Shown one piece after another: positions 34,867 through 42,149 of a stretch of 64,000 nucleotides of DNA. The DNA comes from Bacillus sp. ISL-51. Its GTDB lineage: Bacteria; Bacillota; Bacilli; Bacillales; Bacillaceae. Positions within the stretch are counted from its first letter, which is position 1. Each line of letters opens with the position of its first letter. A program made the translations under genes and the position numbers. Where the stretch lies: the NCBI RefSeq assembly GCF_018613535.1, contig NZ_JAGGQB010000002.1, positions 224,562 to 288,561 on the forward strand. Reading direction: 5' to 3'. The notes under the pieces were generated by a model. That model saw nothing but the letters and a program-made list of their open reading frames with translations. It was not told where the DNA came from and searched no databases.

Positions 34867-34899
34867 GTAATTTAATGGACTTTTTTCATTATTTCTCCA

Positions 34900-34938
34900 A
34901 TAAAAAAAGAGCCTATTCACGCTAAACAGAATAGGCTG
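34900..34938 (-). terminator. terminator of the middle operon (after arpU-like gene)
   Basis: The minus-strand stem AGCCTATT ... AATAGGCT is followed by C and T7. The arpU-like stop codon lies inside the stem. Confidence 0.85.
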
Positions 34939-35432
34939 TGATCTGCTCTATTTTTCATTTTCAGACGGGAACGTTCAATGTTCTTCTGCACAGTTCCTTT
35001 TTTAATCCCCAATAACTGCGCTATCTCTTCGAATGACATGTTTTGCACAGCATGCATCATGAATATGTCTTTTTCTCTTTCGGTAAGCACGGAAAGGGCA
35101 TCAGCGATTCTTTCCTTATCCCAATCACTTACCTCTCCCTCAGCTTCTTGAACGATTGCGTATTCTTCCGGCAACGCATCAATTAAGCGCGGATCAGCAA
35201 GAATCGTCCTTTGATATGCGTCTCTTCTGTCAGCACCTCGGCGGGCGCCCGGCTGTCTTCCGTTCTGCAGCCATTCAAGAGTGAATTCAATGTCACTGAT
35301 CATGCTACTGATAATCTTTTTGTCGTTGATCTGCTCAGCCGTCAGATCGACTTCAGCTGTATCTTTGTAGAGCCGGTACATTTTTCTTGTTTCTCTTAAA
35401 GCCCGTTTGTATTCAATGATTAAATCTTGCAT
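34917..35432 (-). CDS. late transcription regulator, Xpf/ArpU-type sigma-like protein
   Basis: A 171-aa protein. The C-terminal sigma-70 region-4-like HTH (ALSVLTEREKDIFMMHAVQN ... FEEIAQLLGIKKGTVQKNIE) follows a helical N-terminus. This matches PBSX Xpf and the ArpU/RinA group, which switch on late promoters. Its place, the last gene of the early/middle operon before the terminase, fits that role. Confidence 0.85.
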   Translation of the reverse strand: MQDLIIEYKRALRETRKMYRLYKDTAEVDLTAEQINDKKIISSMISDIEFTLEWLQNGRQPGARRGADRRDAYQRTILADPRLIDALPEEYAIVQEAEGEVSDWDKERIADALSVLTEREKDIFMMHAVQNMSFEEIAQLLGIKKGTVQKNIERSRLKMKNRADHSLFCLA

Positions 35433-35446
35433 TCTGATTCCTCCCC

Positions 35447-35575
35447 TTATTTGCGCTTAAATGCGCCGCCCTTGCCTCGTTTAAGTGTTTGCATGTTCGT
35501 GTTCATCATTTGTTGCCAGAAACGATCTGAGCGCTCCTGCGTGTTTTTATTGGGCTTTTTCTTTTTCTGCTTCAT
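35447..35575 (-). CDS. 42-aa basic phage protein
   Basis: ATG behind GCGGAGGGATGAC. The sequence is rich in Lys/Arg (KQKKKKPNKNTQERSDRF ... LKRGKGGAFKRK) with an aromatic centre (FWQQMMN). Fifteen bases upstream of the arpU-like gene, probably co-translated. Function unknown; nucleic-acid binding is possible. Confidence 0.65.
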   Translation of the reverse strand: MKQKKKKPNKNTQERSDRFWQQMMNTNMQTLKRGKGGAFKRK

Positions 35576-35594
35576 GTCATCCCTCCGCTAAAAT

Positions 35595-35648
35595 AAAAAA
35601 CGGACACCAATCAGAGCACAGTGATTCTGTGCAATGATCAGTGTCCGC
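35595..35648 (-). terminator. large branched hairpin / attenuator
   Basis: Outer stem CGGACAC / GTGTCCG with an inner hairpin GCACAG-tgatt-CTGTGC, followed on the minus strand by TTTTTT. It lies between the membrane-protein genes and the arpU-like unit, so it may control how much transcription reaches the late regulator. Confidence 0.75.
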
Positions 35649-35674
35649 AGGCTTTCCGTCTTGGACTTATTCAG

Positions 35675-35830
35675 TTAAAGCAGCACATATGTAGCAATGT
35701 TCCCGATGATCGCTGCTATACAAATTGCAGTTAAGTGATTTCTCAGCTGTGAATCGTTATCCTCTCCTATAACTCCCATAAGAGAGATTATAAGAACCAG
35801 CAGGAGAACTATTTTAAAGGCTATTAACAC
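35675..35830 (-). CDS. 51-aa two-helix membrane protein
   Basis: GTG start inside the preceding stop region (7-base overlap). Two hydrophobic segments (FKIVLLLVLIISLMGVIG; TAICIAAIIGNIATYVLL) flank an acidic turn (EDND). Ribosome site AGAGGGAAG. Function unknown. Confidence 0.62.
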   Translation of the reverse strand: MLIAFKIVLLLVLIISLMGVIGEDNDSQLRNHLTAICIAAIIGNIATYVLL

Positions 35831-36003
35831 TCGTCTTCCCTCTTCTCTCTATACTTATCAATATCTTGAAAAAACGCCGCGGCCGTGAATGCAATGATTG
35901 CGCCTATTAACGTGATGTTTGCTTTCATGTCCGGCCTGTATTCGTACTGGAAATAAAACCAGAATCCTAACCCCATCAGCATAAAAACTATTCTCAGCGC
36001 CAT
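35824..36003 (-). CDS. 59-aa membrane protein
   Basis: ATG at 36003 behind AAGGGGGATTCG. Two helices (LRIVFMLMGLGFWFYFQY; NITLIGAIIAFTAAAFFQ) and a charged tail (YREKREDEC). The frame continues to 36099 but overlaps the preceding gene without a site there. Function unknown; may act with the 51-aa partner. Confidence 0.65.
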   Translation of the reverse strand: MALRIVFMLMGLGFWFYFQYEYRPDMKANITLIGAIIAFTAAAFFQDIDKYREKREDEC

Positions 36004-36013
36004 CGAATCCCCC

Positions 36014-36448
36014 TTATTTGATTTGAAATTTAGCTGATTCAAATGTTCCGATATAGTTTCGCTTGCCGGAATCAGAGTAGCAGTCAAGCTGGATGACATA
36101 GGTTCCCTTTCCGGTCTTATTCCGGATCGTTTTCACGTTGAATGATTTCAGAGGCGTTGCCGTTTTGAAGCTGCCCCGCTGTACCAGATTCGTATCAGTC
36201 AGCCCGCCGCCGCTGCGCTTCTTGTATACGCCGGCCGTGTAATAAAGTGTTCTTGAGCCTTTTTTCTCGGCTTTCCAGTCCACCGTTGAGGCGCCGGCCG
36301 TGTATGTCGCGGCATCCGTAAACACCCGGCCGCTGTACCCGGGTTCATTTTGCCAGCCTGACCATGCTGCGGAAGCAGACGGCGCAACGGCCGCGGCTCC
36401 CGTGAGTAATATTGCCGATAGAATGATTGATTTGAATAGTTGTTTCAT
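36014..36448 (-). CDS. secreted phage protein of unknown function
   Basis: A 144-aa protein with a clear Sec signal peptide (KQLFKSIILSAILLTGAAA, then APSASA-A cleavage). The mature part of about 115 residues is beta-rich (VFTDAATYTAGASTVDWKAE ... TYVIQLDCYSDSGKRNYIGT) with a single Cys. Secreted proteins are rare in phage early/middle operons; candidates are a superinfection or competition factor. I do not recognise the family. Confidence 0.75.
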   Translation of the reverse strand: MKQLFKSIILSAILLTGAAAVAPSASAAWSGWQNEPGYSGRVFTDAATYTAGASTVDWKAEKKGSRTLYYTAGVYKKRSGGGLTDTNLVQRGSFKTATPLKSFNVKTIRNKTGKGTYVIQLDCYSDSGKRNYIGTFESAKFQIK

Positions 36449-36450
36449 GA

Positions 36451-36696
36451 TTACTCTCCCCTCATTGCTGTTAATACATCATGGACATAAAAATTCTGCT
36501 CCAACGCTTCCCACAGTTCGTCTGTCATGCCTTCTTCTGCTGTCATGTCTTCAAAGTCGGCGCCTGTATACTGGATACTTGATCCGCTTTCTGTTGGTGA
36601 AGTTTCCTGCCTGTTAATTTCTTCCCCATTCTCGTTAAACAATTTCACAATGCCTTTTTCTGCTGTGATTTCGATTACGACTTTGTTGATCATCAT
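36451..36696 (-). CDS. hypothetical phage protein, 81 aa
   Basis: Acidic protein with a beta N-terminus (INKVVIEITAEKGIVKLFNE) and a helical C-terminus. Overlaps its upstream neighbour by four bases (ATGA coupling). Not recognised. Confidence 0.6.
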   Translation of the reverse strand: MMINKVVIEITAEKGIVKLFNENGEEINRQETSPTESGSSIQYTGADFEDMTAEEGMTDELWEALEQNFYVHDVLTAMRGE

Positions 36697-37001
36697 TCTT
36701 CCCCCTTAACGATATACCCCTTCAAAATCGCCTTATTTAGATCATAAGCAGACATGCTGTTCAGCGGATCAAACAATCCGGTCCACGGTTCGACATCCCC
36801 TAGTTTAATGACAAAGTGTTTCCCGACGAATTGAAGGCGCGCAAATTCTTTTTTATCTCCTTTAGTCAACGCGTTCACTCTTTCAGGTTCATCGTCAGCC
36901 ATTTTTTTAAAAAACTTCATGCCTTCCTCTATCGCCCGCGCCTGCGCCCGTGTGATCTCAACCTTATCGCTTGTTTTAATTGTGATTTTTGTCTTTGTCA
37001 T
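36693..37001 (-). CDS. hypothetical phage protein, 102 aa
   Basis: Starts with a beta strand (KTKITIKTSDKVEITRAQAR), then helices (EEGMKFFKKMADDEP) and a possible substrate-pocket stretch (VGKHFVIKLGDVEPWTGLFD). Four-base overlaps with both neighbours. Not recognised. Confidence 0.6.
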   Translation of the reverse strand: MTKTKITIKTSDKVEITRAQARAIEEGMKFFKKMADDEPERVNALTKGDKKEFARLQFVGKHFVIKLGDVEPWTGLFDPLNSMSAYDLNKAILKGYIVKGEE

Positions 37002-37384
37002 TCCGCGCCCTCCTTCCAGTGCGGAAAATCCTCAAAGTCTCCAATATGCTCATCGTTGCATGCAGCGTATTCTTCTTTTGTTCGATCCCAACAACCTTTG
37101 CACATTGAAGCGCCCATATCCGCTATGAAAGGAGAAGGCCGCACCTTGTCTGCATATTCTTCGCAGTAGGCACATTTATGACCGTTTGTATAAGCGAGTT
37201 CAATTTTTCTTAATTGTCCTTCGCTTAATTCAACAGTTCCGATAGCTGGTACACAGATTTCATCAATATCGTAAATAGAAGGTTTCCCGTTATAGCCTCT
37301 ATGCCTGAATCTATCATTTGCCGTATGCCCCAGATCAATTACTAGTTGCCCGCCGATTAATTTAAGATCAAGTTTCCCCATCAT
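36998..37384 (-). CDS. hypothetical zinc-binding phage protein, 128 aa
   Basis: The C-terminal half has cysteines in CAYCEEY and CKGCWDRTKE, spaced like a treble-clef zinc site. The N-terminal half (LKLIGGQLVIDLGHTANDRF) is beta-rich. Translationally coupled to the YopX-like gene upstream. Function unknown. Confidence 0.62.
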   Translation of the reverse strand: MMGKLDLKLIGGQLVIDLGHTANDRFRHRGYNGKPSIYDIDEICVPAIGTVELSEGQLRKIELAYTNGHKCAYCEEYADKVRPSPFIADMGASMCKGCWDRTKEEYAACNDEHIGDFEDFPHWKEGAE

Positions 37385-37779
37385 TCCGTGCCCTCCAATA
37401 ACTTAGGAGTTTCATATGAGTTACCGATAACCTTCAAGTTTTTTATAAAGCCGCTAGGAACATTGTGCCGGCCCTTTGCTATGAAAATAACACGCTTCTG
37501 CCTTATAAAATCAGGTCCGTTGCCACCACCAAAAGCCTGAGCTAAATTCCTTTCTTCATATTCAATCTCATCACCTGGATAGATCATTTTTCCGTCTTCG
37601 TCTTTCTGACCAGTTCCCCACATGAGAGAAGATTCACCATCGTCACTGGATGCAACACACCCGCCGCCAGCATCGTGCCACAAAAACCAACTTCCGTCAT
37701 TTTTGATGGTTAGGCTTATATCCTCCTCATCCCAATAATGCATGTTCTCGCCGTCCCAAACTCTGTATGCGGTGATCAT
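37381..37779 (-). CDS. YopX family protein
   Basis: A 132-aa protein with the YopX pattern: VWDGENMHYWDEED at the start, then MWGTGQKDEDGKMIYPGDEI, followed by a small barrel (RQKRVIFIAKGRHN). YopX proteins are widespread in Gram-positive phages; function unknown. Confidence 0.82.
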   Translation of the reverse strand: MITAYRVWDGENMHYWDEEDISLTIKNDGSWFLWHDAGGGCVASSDDGESSLMWGTGQKDEDGKMIYPGDEIEYEERNLAQAFGGGNGPDFIRQKRVIFIAKGRHNVPSGFIKNLKVIGNSYETPKLLEGTE

Positions 37780-38031
37780 TTAAACACTCCTTTCTAATTC
37801 CAATGCCGTTTTACTTGATTTCACAACGGAAATTTCCGCTCCATCTTCCAATACATGCAAATCAATTTTCGCTTCGTGAAATGGCGCGCAACTCTCACGA
37901 CTAATGAAAGCGCATTGATGGTGCCTTCTCCTAACCAATTCTTCTGCGACAACGTCAAAAGCTTCTTGCAATGTGATTGCTCGTTTGAAACCTTTTTTCT
38001 TTTGTAGTCTTCCTGTTTTTGGTTTTCTCAT
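37780..38031 (-). CDS. hypothetical phage protein, 83 aa
   Basis: ATG at 38031 behind AGGAGGGGTATTGAA. Basic N-terminus (RKPKTGRLQKKKGFKRAITL), then a helix-strand body. The frame is open to 38130 but only inside the dUTPase gene. Not recognised. Confidence 0.6.
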   Translation of the reverse strand: MRKPKTGRLQKKKGFKRAITLQEAFDVVAEELVRRRHHQCAFISRESCAPFHEAKIDLHVLEDGAEISVVKSSKTALELERSV

Positions 38032-38032
38032 T

Positions 38033-38632
38033 TCAATACCCCTCCTGCTGCCGCTGGTGATTGACGGCGTTTTTGTCCATGTAAGCCGCTTCGATCTGTT
38101 CCAAAGTAAATCCGAAACCGATAGTTCCAATGCTCAAGAACAAGGCCCAAGCCAAACTGAAACTGGTCTTTTTAGTGTCCTGATCTTTGGACATGTAAGA
38201 ATTTAATAGCATCCATTTCATTTCTAGGAACACACCTGTTAAACCGCCCTCAAATCCCTTTTTCTTCATTTCGACAAACCCTTCTTCCGGTAGACTCATA
38301 GCATCTTCCCAGCCTTTTTTAATGGCTATTGAAAGAAAAAAGTGCAGGCAGTCGACAAATTCTTCAAGCAAAGAATACGATTTATAGCCATATTCAGGTT
38401 TCCATTCAAGGGCGCCTCCGTCCTCAGATGGTTTCCAGTTATACTCCGGTTCTTTCGGCAGCTGGTTATTGCTCCAATGCTTGAACCAGCGTCCTTCATT
38501 TGCAAATTCAGCTAATTCAGTATCCAGAGCAATATAAGTGTTTGGCAGCAAGTCCTGCCCCTCAAGCCCCTTTTCTTTGATGATCCGATCATCAAGCACC
38601 TTTTGAATTCCGAACATTTTTTGTAGATTCAT
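38033..38632 (-). CDS. dimeric dUTP diphosphatase (dUTPase_2 / MazG-like fold)
   Basis: A 199-aa all-alpha protein with LDTELAEFANEGRWFKHW and LLEEFVDCLHFFLSIAIKKG, the acidic Mg-binding helices of dUTPase_2. Hydrolyses dUTP to dUMP, keeping uracil out of phage DNA. A small cysteine-rich gene overlaps it upstream. Confidence 0.85.
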   Translation of the reverse strand: MNLQKMFGIQKVLDDRIIKEKGLEGQDLLPNTYIALDTELAEFANEGRWFKHWSNNQLPKEPEYNWKPSEDGGALEWKPEYGYKSYSLLEEFVDCLHFFLSIAIKKGWEDAMSLPEEGFVEMKKKGFEGGLTGVFLEMKWMLLNSYMSKDQDTKKTSFSLAWALFLSIGTIGFGFTLEQIEAAYMDKNAVNHQRQQEGY

Positions 38633-38865
38633 TGTCCGCTCTCCTTTGATCTAATTGTGCACCGTGTTTTACAATCCTTGCTAACCTGTTGCAATTCAGC
38701 AGTGAAACAGTTAAGACAAATATTTTCTTGTTTTCGATGATCGCCAGTGTTTTGTTTTAGCTTTTTAATGTCTGATCGCAAAGCAAACCTTAAAGGCTTT
38801 TCAAAGATAGGTGCAGTATTTTCATGGGTATCTAATCCGCACGTTTCACAACATAAGCTTTCCAT
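38629..38865 (-). CDS. cysteine-rich hypothetical protein, 78 aa
   Basis: Contains LCCETCGLD and ICLNCFTAE, a likely zinc ribbon, and a basic C-terminus. Coupled to the dUTPase gene by a four-base overlap. Not recognised. Confidence 0.58.
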   Translation of the reverse strand: MESLCCETCGLDTHENTAPIFEKPLRFALRSDIKKLKQNTGDHRKQENICLNCFTAELQQVSKDCKTRCTIRSKESGQ

Positions 38866-38882
38866 AATGATTTTCCGCTCCC

Positions 38883-39020
38883 TTATTTCCGCCCGCCGAC
38901 GGTATTTTGTAGAAGTTCATGCACATGACACATAAGCAGCATGCCGCCTGTTTCCGGTCCGTGCTTTTCACGGAAGACAGCCAATGCTTGTTCGAAAGCC
39001 TGCCTGTAATCCTGCTTCAA
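38883..39020 (-). CDS. hypothetical phage protein, 45 aa
   Basis: TTG start overlapping the previous TGA (TTGA) with site GAGGAGGAAATAGA. Helical sequence KQDYRQAFEQALAVFREKHG, then MLLMCHVHELLQ. Confidence 0.6.
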   Translation of the reverse strand: MKQDYRQAFEQALAVFREKHGPETGGMLLMCHVHELLQNTVGGRK

Positions 39021-39133
39021 TCTATTTCCTCCTCGGCGCCCATGCCGCGCCCACAATGCGGGCAGCGTGCATCTGCGCGGATTTCTAAATCAAGTTTTTT
39101 ATAATCGCAGTCCGGGCAATGGTATTCGATCAT
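39017..39133 (-). CDS. 38-aa zinc-ribbon peptide
   Basis: The ATG overlaps the stop of the methylase (ATGA). Contains YHCPDCDYKK and RCPHCGRGM, a complete four-Cys ribbon of the kind found in small phage proteins. Confidence 0.65.
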   Translation of the reverse strand: MIEYHCPDCDYKKLDLEIRADARCPHCGRGMGAEEEID

Positions 39134-39954
39134 GGTCGGACCACCGAATCAAATAAGCTGAGTTGAGTGATCTTATAGTTGAACAGCAATAATTCTTCAG
39201 CTCCGCGGCTTTTTCCGGATCCGCCGACAACCTGTTTGTATGCGGAAAAGGTTTCTGACTCCCAGTTCGGGTAGATCTCGAGTATCAAAGGATCATCGTA
39301 ATAAGAAAGAACCACTTTCCCTTTGACCTGATTAAGCAGTCGGGCCAGTTCCCGGTGATCCTCTTCAGTAAAGCCGCCAGCATAAAACCGCTCGCGCCCA
39401 ACATATGGTGGATCCACATAAAACAGAGTATCCGGGCTATCGTACTTCTCAATGATGTTGCGAAAATCCTTACATTCGATCATGACGCCCTTCATGCGGT
39501 TGGCGAAAGACTCGAAGGCAGCGCAGGCGCTTATGTATCCGCCAGCAGGGTTCTGCCCGCTTTGTGTGCTATGCCTCCAGCCTGTTTGTGGCACTTCCTC
39601 CGCGTTCCCCTTACTAATGCCGGAACGATTCATATAAAACCACCTGACAGCCCGGTCAAAATCATCTTGCGGGTAATCTTCAGTTTTCCATTTCTCATAG
39701 AGCGCCCGGCTGTACGGAATGGACTCGCAGGCCTGCTGCATGGCCTTCGGATCCTTTCTGACTTGCATCAAGAAATTCACCACATGGCCGTCAATGTCGT
39801 TATACACTTCATGACCTATTTGCGGCTTGTTTGCTATGACATGAGCCGCGCCGCCGAAAGGCTCGACGTACACCTTATGGGCGGGCATTTTATTTATGAT
39901 GTGATCGGCGTATCGACCTTTGCCGCCAAACCAGATTAACGGTGAGCGTGCCAT
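39130..39954 (-). CDS. DNA N6-adenine methyltransferase (D12 class / Dam-like)
   Basis: A 274-aa class-alpha MTase. The AdoMet-binding motif is VYVEPFGGAAHV and the catalytic motif is LFYVDPPYVGRERF. N-terminus SPLIWFGGKGRYADHIINKM is typical of D12 enzymes. No restriction gene is adjacent, so it is an orphan phage methylase, likely protecting phage DNA from host restriction. Confidence 0.92.
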   Translation of the reverse strand: MARSPLIWFGGKGRYADHIINKMPAHKVYVEPFGGAAHVIANKPQIGHEVYNDIDGHVVNFLMQVRKDPKAMQQACESIPYSRALYEKWKTEDYPQDDFDRAVRWFYMNRSGISKGNAEEVPQTGWRHSTQSGQNPAGGYISACAAFESFANRMKGVMIECKDFRNIIEKYDSPDTLFYVDPPYVGRERFYAGGFTEEDHRELARLLNQVKGKVVLSYYDDPLILEIYPNWESETFSAYKQVVGGSGKSRGAEELLLFNYKITQLSLFDSVVRP

Positions 39955-39957
39955 CCC

Positions 39958-40218
39958 TTAACCCCCGATCAAATTCGGCAGCACAGAGACAGCGAAGAAG
40001 AAAAGCCCCACGCATGCCCCGACCAGCCAGATATTTGTTTTATCCCGTTTAGCGATAATGGTATGGTCGCCGATCATTTTTAGATCGTCAGACCGAGCGA
40101 CAAGCGTCGGGATGTAGTCCGGGTGAACCTTCAAAAGCTCGGCCGCCTGCTCGACGGTCATTGCTTCGTCCTTCGTGGCCTTCACGTTCCGTTGAAGTTC
40201 TACTTGTAATGGCATCAT
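39958..40218 (-). CDS. hypothetical protein with C-terminal membrane helix
   Basis: About 86 aa. HTH-like helices (MTVEQAAELLKVHPDYIPTL) are followed by a C-terminal TM segment (IWLVGACVGLFFFAVSVLPN). The ATG at 40218 overlaps the preceding stop (ATGA) and has site GAGGGGGAAG. Function unknown. Confidence 0.6.
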   Translation of the reverse strand: MMPLQVELQRNVKATKDEAMTVEQAAELLKVHPDYIPTLVARSDDLKMIGDHTIIAKRDKTNIWLVGACVGLFFFAVSVLPNLIGG

Positions 40219-40442
40219 TTTTCTTCCCCCTCGCAATGGCATTCACTTTCTTCATGACCGCATTCTTCGCATATTTTTTCAACCTGCCAACCCTCAAAGT
40301 GATATTTGGGCATTGAATAATATTCTTTATAGCAACTCGTGCATGTTACGATCCCGTCGCTGTCTGAATCCCAGTTAGAATGGTATGCTTCTTCTGTGCA
40401 ATCGCAATACGGACAAGTTTGTTCTTGTGATAATCCGCTCAT
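40215..40442 (-). CDS. zinc-ribbon phage protein, 75 aa
   Basis: Contains TCPYCDCTEEAYHSNWDSDS, VTCTSCYKEYYS and ICEECGHEESECHCE: two or three metal sites. Overlaps both neighbours. Confidence 0.65.
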   Translation of the reverse strand: MSGLSQEQTCPYCDCTEEAYHSNWDSDSDGIVTCTSCYKEYYSMPKYHFEGWQVEKICEECGHEESECHCEGEEK

Positions 40443-40816
40443 TCCGCATCCCCCTCCAATGCTTCAACTTTATCTTCCAATTCCTCTATCTCGTCCTCTA
40501 AATTGCTGTTTTCGAATTCTAAATCTCTTATTTCTTCTTCCTGTCCCTCGACCTTTAATATTAGTTCTTCGTTCTCTTTTGTAAGCCGCTGAATCTCTTC
40601 CTGAGCCTGCCGAAACTGATTGACCGCAATATCCTGCTGGTGCTGGTGCTCCCGATTCATAGCCTGTTGCATGATTAATTCTTCCGCGAGCTTTTCGGCT
40701 GCTGCTTCCAAAGAGATTTGCTCCGGTGTACTGGCTGCCGTTTTCGAAAGGGTGCAAATGTAAGAGCCGGTATATAAAACCTCACCTTTTGATAAGTTGA
40801 TTTTGAATTCTTTCAT
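40439..40816 (-). CDS. coiled-coil phage protein, 125 aa
   Basis: A beta N-terminus (KEFKINLSKGEVLYTGSYIC) precedes a long coiled coil made almost only of Glu, Leu, Lys and Gln. The ATG at 40816 follows GGGGGAGGAACGGGC. Function unknown. Confidence 0.62.
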   Translation of the reverse strand: MKEFKINLSKGEVLYTGSYICTLSKTAASTPEQISLEAAAEKLAEELIMQQAMNREHQHQQDIAVNQFRQAQEEIQRLTKENEELILKVEGQEEEIRDLEFENSNLEDEIEELEDKVEALEGDAE

Positions 40817-40847
40817 GCCCGTTCCTCCCCCGCAGGGGAAACCCCTG

Positions 40848-41051
40848 CTATTTGAATTTATGGCCGATCTCGTAATCACAACGAGCCAGGCCGCCTTTTA
40901 CTGTTTGAATGATTGTTTTACCGTGTTCCGGGGCGTCCATTAGATGAGCAGTCCCTTCAGTTCCATCTAAAACGATGATGCAGACTTTCCCCGGCTCGAT
41001 GCTTTGCTGAATAGTTGTTTCATGATTTTTTATTTCTGTTGGCTTGTTCAC
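40848..41051 (-). CDS. hypothetical phage protein, 67 aa
   Basis: Beta-rich small protein (KVCIIVLDGTEGTAHLMDAP ... CDYEIGHKFK). Preceded by an 80-base gap that holds a plus-strand RNA candidate. Not recognised. Confidence 0.55.
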   Translation of the reverse strand: MNKPTEIKNHETTIQQSIEPGKVCIIVLDGTEGTAHLMDAPEHGKTIIQTVKGGLARCDYEIGHKFK

Positions 41052-41066
41052 TCTGGCCGCCCCCTG

Positions 41067-41127
41067 TGCTATGATAGAAGTACCAGTTCATATCAAAGCT
41101 CCGGGGCTTCGGCTTCGGTGCTTTTTT
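41067..41127 (+). ncRNA. candidate plus-strand small RNA within the lytic operon
   Basis: An extended -10 (TGC-TATGAT, 41067-41075) points against the operon. The predicted transcript, about 41082-41127, ends in a strong hairpin (AAGCTCCGGGGC-ttcg-GCTTCGGTGCTT) followed by T6. It occupies an intergenic gap, so it would be antisense to the operon mRNA around the next leader. Confidence 0.5.
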
Positions 41128-41131
41128 CGTT

Positions 41132-41398
41132 TTACGACGGCAACCGCATCGTCACGCCGGCAGATGGCTTTAATTCCTCACGGTAGATGATTGGATGCTT
41201 TTCGACGTATGCCGCCAACTCCTCCGGTGTCATCTTCCATTCGTTAACCGGTCCTGGTTTATATGGATTGATTTTTTCTTGCATAGCAATAACCTCCTGA
41301 ATTGATTTTGGGAATTTCTGAACCTCCAAGCTTTTTGCAATCTGCTCCCATGCGGCTGACGCATCGTTTGTAATCGGAACAGAGCGCATGCAGGCCAT
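41132..41398 (-). CDS. hypothetical phage protein, about 88 aa
   Basis: Helical (NDASAAWEQIAKSLEVQKFP ... MTPEELAAYVEKHPIIYREE). I chose the ATG at 41398 just after the DUF1064 stop; the open frame reaches 41449 and a start at 41389 is possible. Not recognised. Confidence 0.55.
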   Translation of the reverse strand: MACMRSVPITNDASAAWEQIAKSLEVQKFPKSIQEVIAMQEKINPYKPGPVNEWKMTPEELAAYVEKHPIIYREELKPSAGVTMRLPS

Positions 41399-41402
41399 GA
41401 GC

Positions 41403-41861
41403 TTATCTTCTTCCTGCACCCACAACGGCCGATCGTCTGCGATTACCACGTTTTGCAGTGGTCTTCCCCGCCTTTCTTTTGAGTTTTTTCAGCTCGTCCA
41501 ACTCAATGAAGCCGAATGCCTTATCCAGCGCCAGCACCTTGAGTGGCGTATCGTAAAGCCGCTCATACAGCTTGCGTTTGATGGTAAATTCCTTTGTTTC
41601 TACACCCTTGATGTCAATGATCTCGATGCTGCCATCCAAGTTATGAACCTCAAAGTCTGCAATATATTCAATCTTCCGAAAAGTTTTACCGTTCTTTTTG
41701 AATGCCTCTTGAAGCAGGAACCGCGGCTGCAGCTTAAAATCTTTGATCTGCTTGCTTACCTTGAGCCATTTCAATTGCTCATAGTATTTGGCTTCGGCCC
41801 GGCTATCGAACGTGATGCCGTCCACCTGTGTTTTCCTTGCGCCGTACTTATTCGTTTGCAT
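41403..41861 (-). CDS. DUF1064 family endonuclease-like protein
   Basis: A 152-aa protein with the DUF1064 pattern: NKYGARKTQVDGITFDSRAE-AKYY, then EYIADFEV and IEIIDIKGVET. The D...E.K arrangement suggests a PD-(D/E)XK-like nuclease fold, often a Holliday-junction resolvase candidate in phage replication modules. Strongly basic C-terminus. Confidence 0.82.
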   Translation of the reverse strand: MQTNKYGARKTQVDGITFDSRAEAKYYEQLKWLKVSKQIKDFKLQPRFLLQEAFKKNGKTFRKIEYIADFEVHNLDGSIEIIDIKGVETKEFTIKRKLYERLYDTPLKVLALDKAFGFIELDELKKLKRKAGKTTAKRGNRRRSAVVGAGRR

Positions 41862-41917
41862 GTGATGCCTCCATATCTCTGACTATTTCCTTATCGACCC
41901 GTTCCCGCGTGCCGTCG

Positions 41918-42013
41918 TTACCTCCCGTCAATTTGTTCCCAGTGCTGAATCTGCTTTTCCTTGTACGGCGCTGTGAGGATGATGGCCGGCAGCAGGATAA
42001 CCGCTTTAAGCAC
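41918..42013 (-). CDS. 31-aa hydrophobic peptide
   Basis: GTG start overlapping the previous stop. One hydrophobic segment (LKAVILLPAIILTAPY), then a polar tail. Conserved-looking spacing, but weak evidence on its own. Confidence 0.4.
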   Translation of the reverse strand: MLKAVILLPAIILTAPYKEKQIQHWEQIDGR

Positions 42014-42149
42014 TGTGCATCAGCTCCATTTGTTTGATTTTTTCCTCAAGCACCCGGATCGCCGGGGTAAGGTCCTGGCCGGCCGTTTGCTCGGCGGGCC
42101 CGAACATGTACATGCCGCCGGTTGCCGTGAAATTCGCTTTTTCCGTCAT
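42006..42149 (-). CDS. hypothetical phage protein, 47 aa
   Basis: The ATG overlaps the stop of the DnaC-like gene (ATGA) with site AGGAGACTGGGA. Sequence has MYMFGPAEQTAGQDLTPAIR and an amphipathic C-terminal helix. Confidence 0.58.
   Translation of the reverse strand: MTEKANFTATGGMYMFGPAEQTAGQDLTPAIRVLEEKIKQMELMHSA

Noticed and set aside
34555..34875. A 106-codon plus-strand frame across the YonT-like locus
   Set aside because: No ribosome site, and it runs antisense through the toxin promoter and gene. The minus-strand promoter, ribosome site and peptide explain the region better.
41865..41948. A 27-codon TTG-start frame (TGGNDGTRERVDKEIV...) before the DUF1064 gene
   Set aside because: Too short and without a recognised pattern. 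The overlap with the next start is suggestive, but not enough to call.
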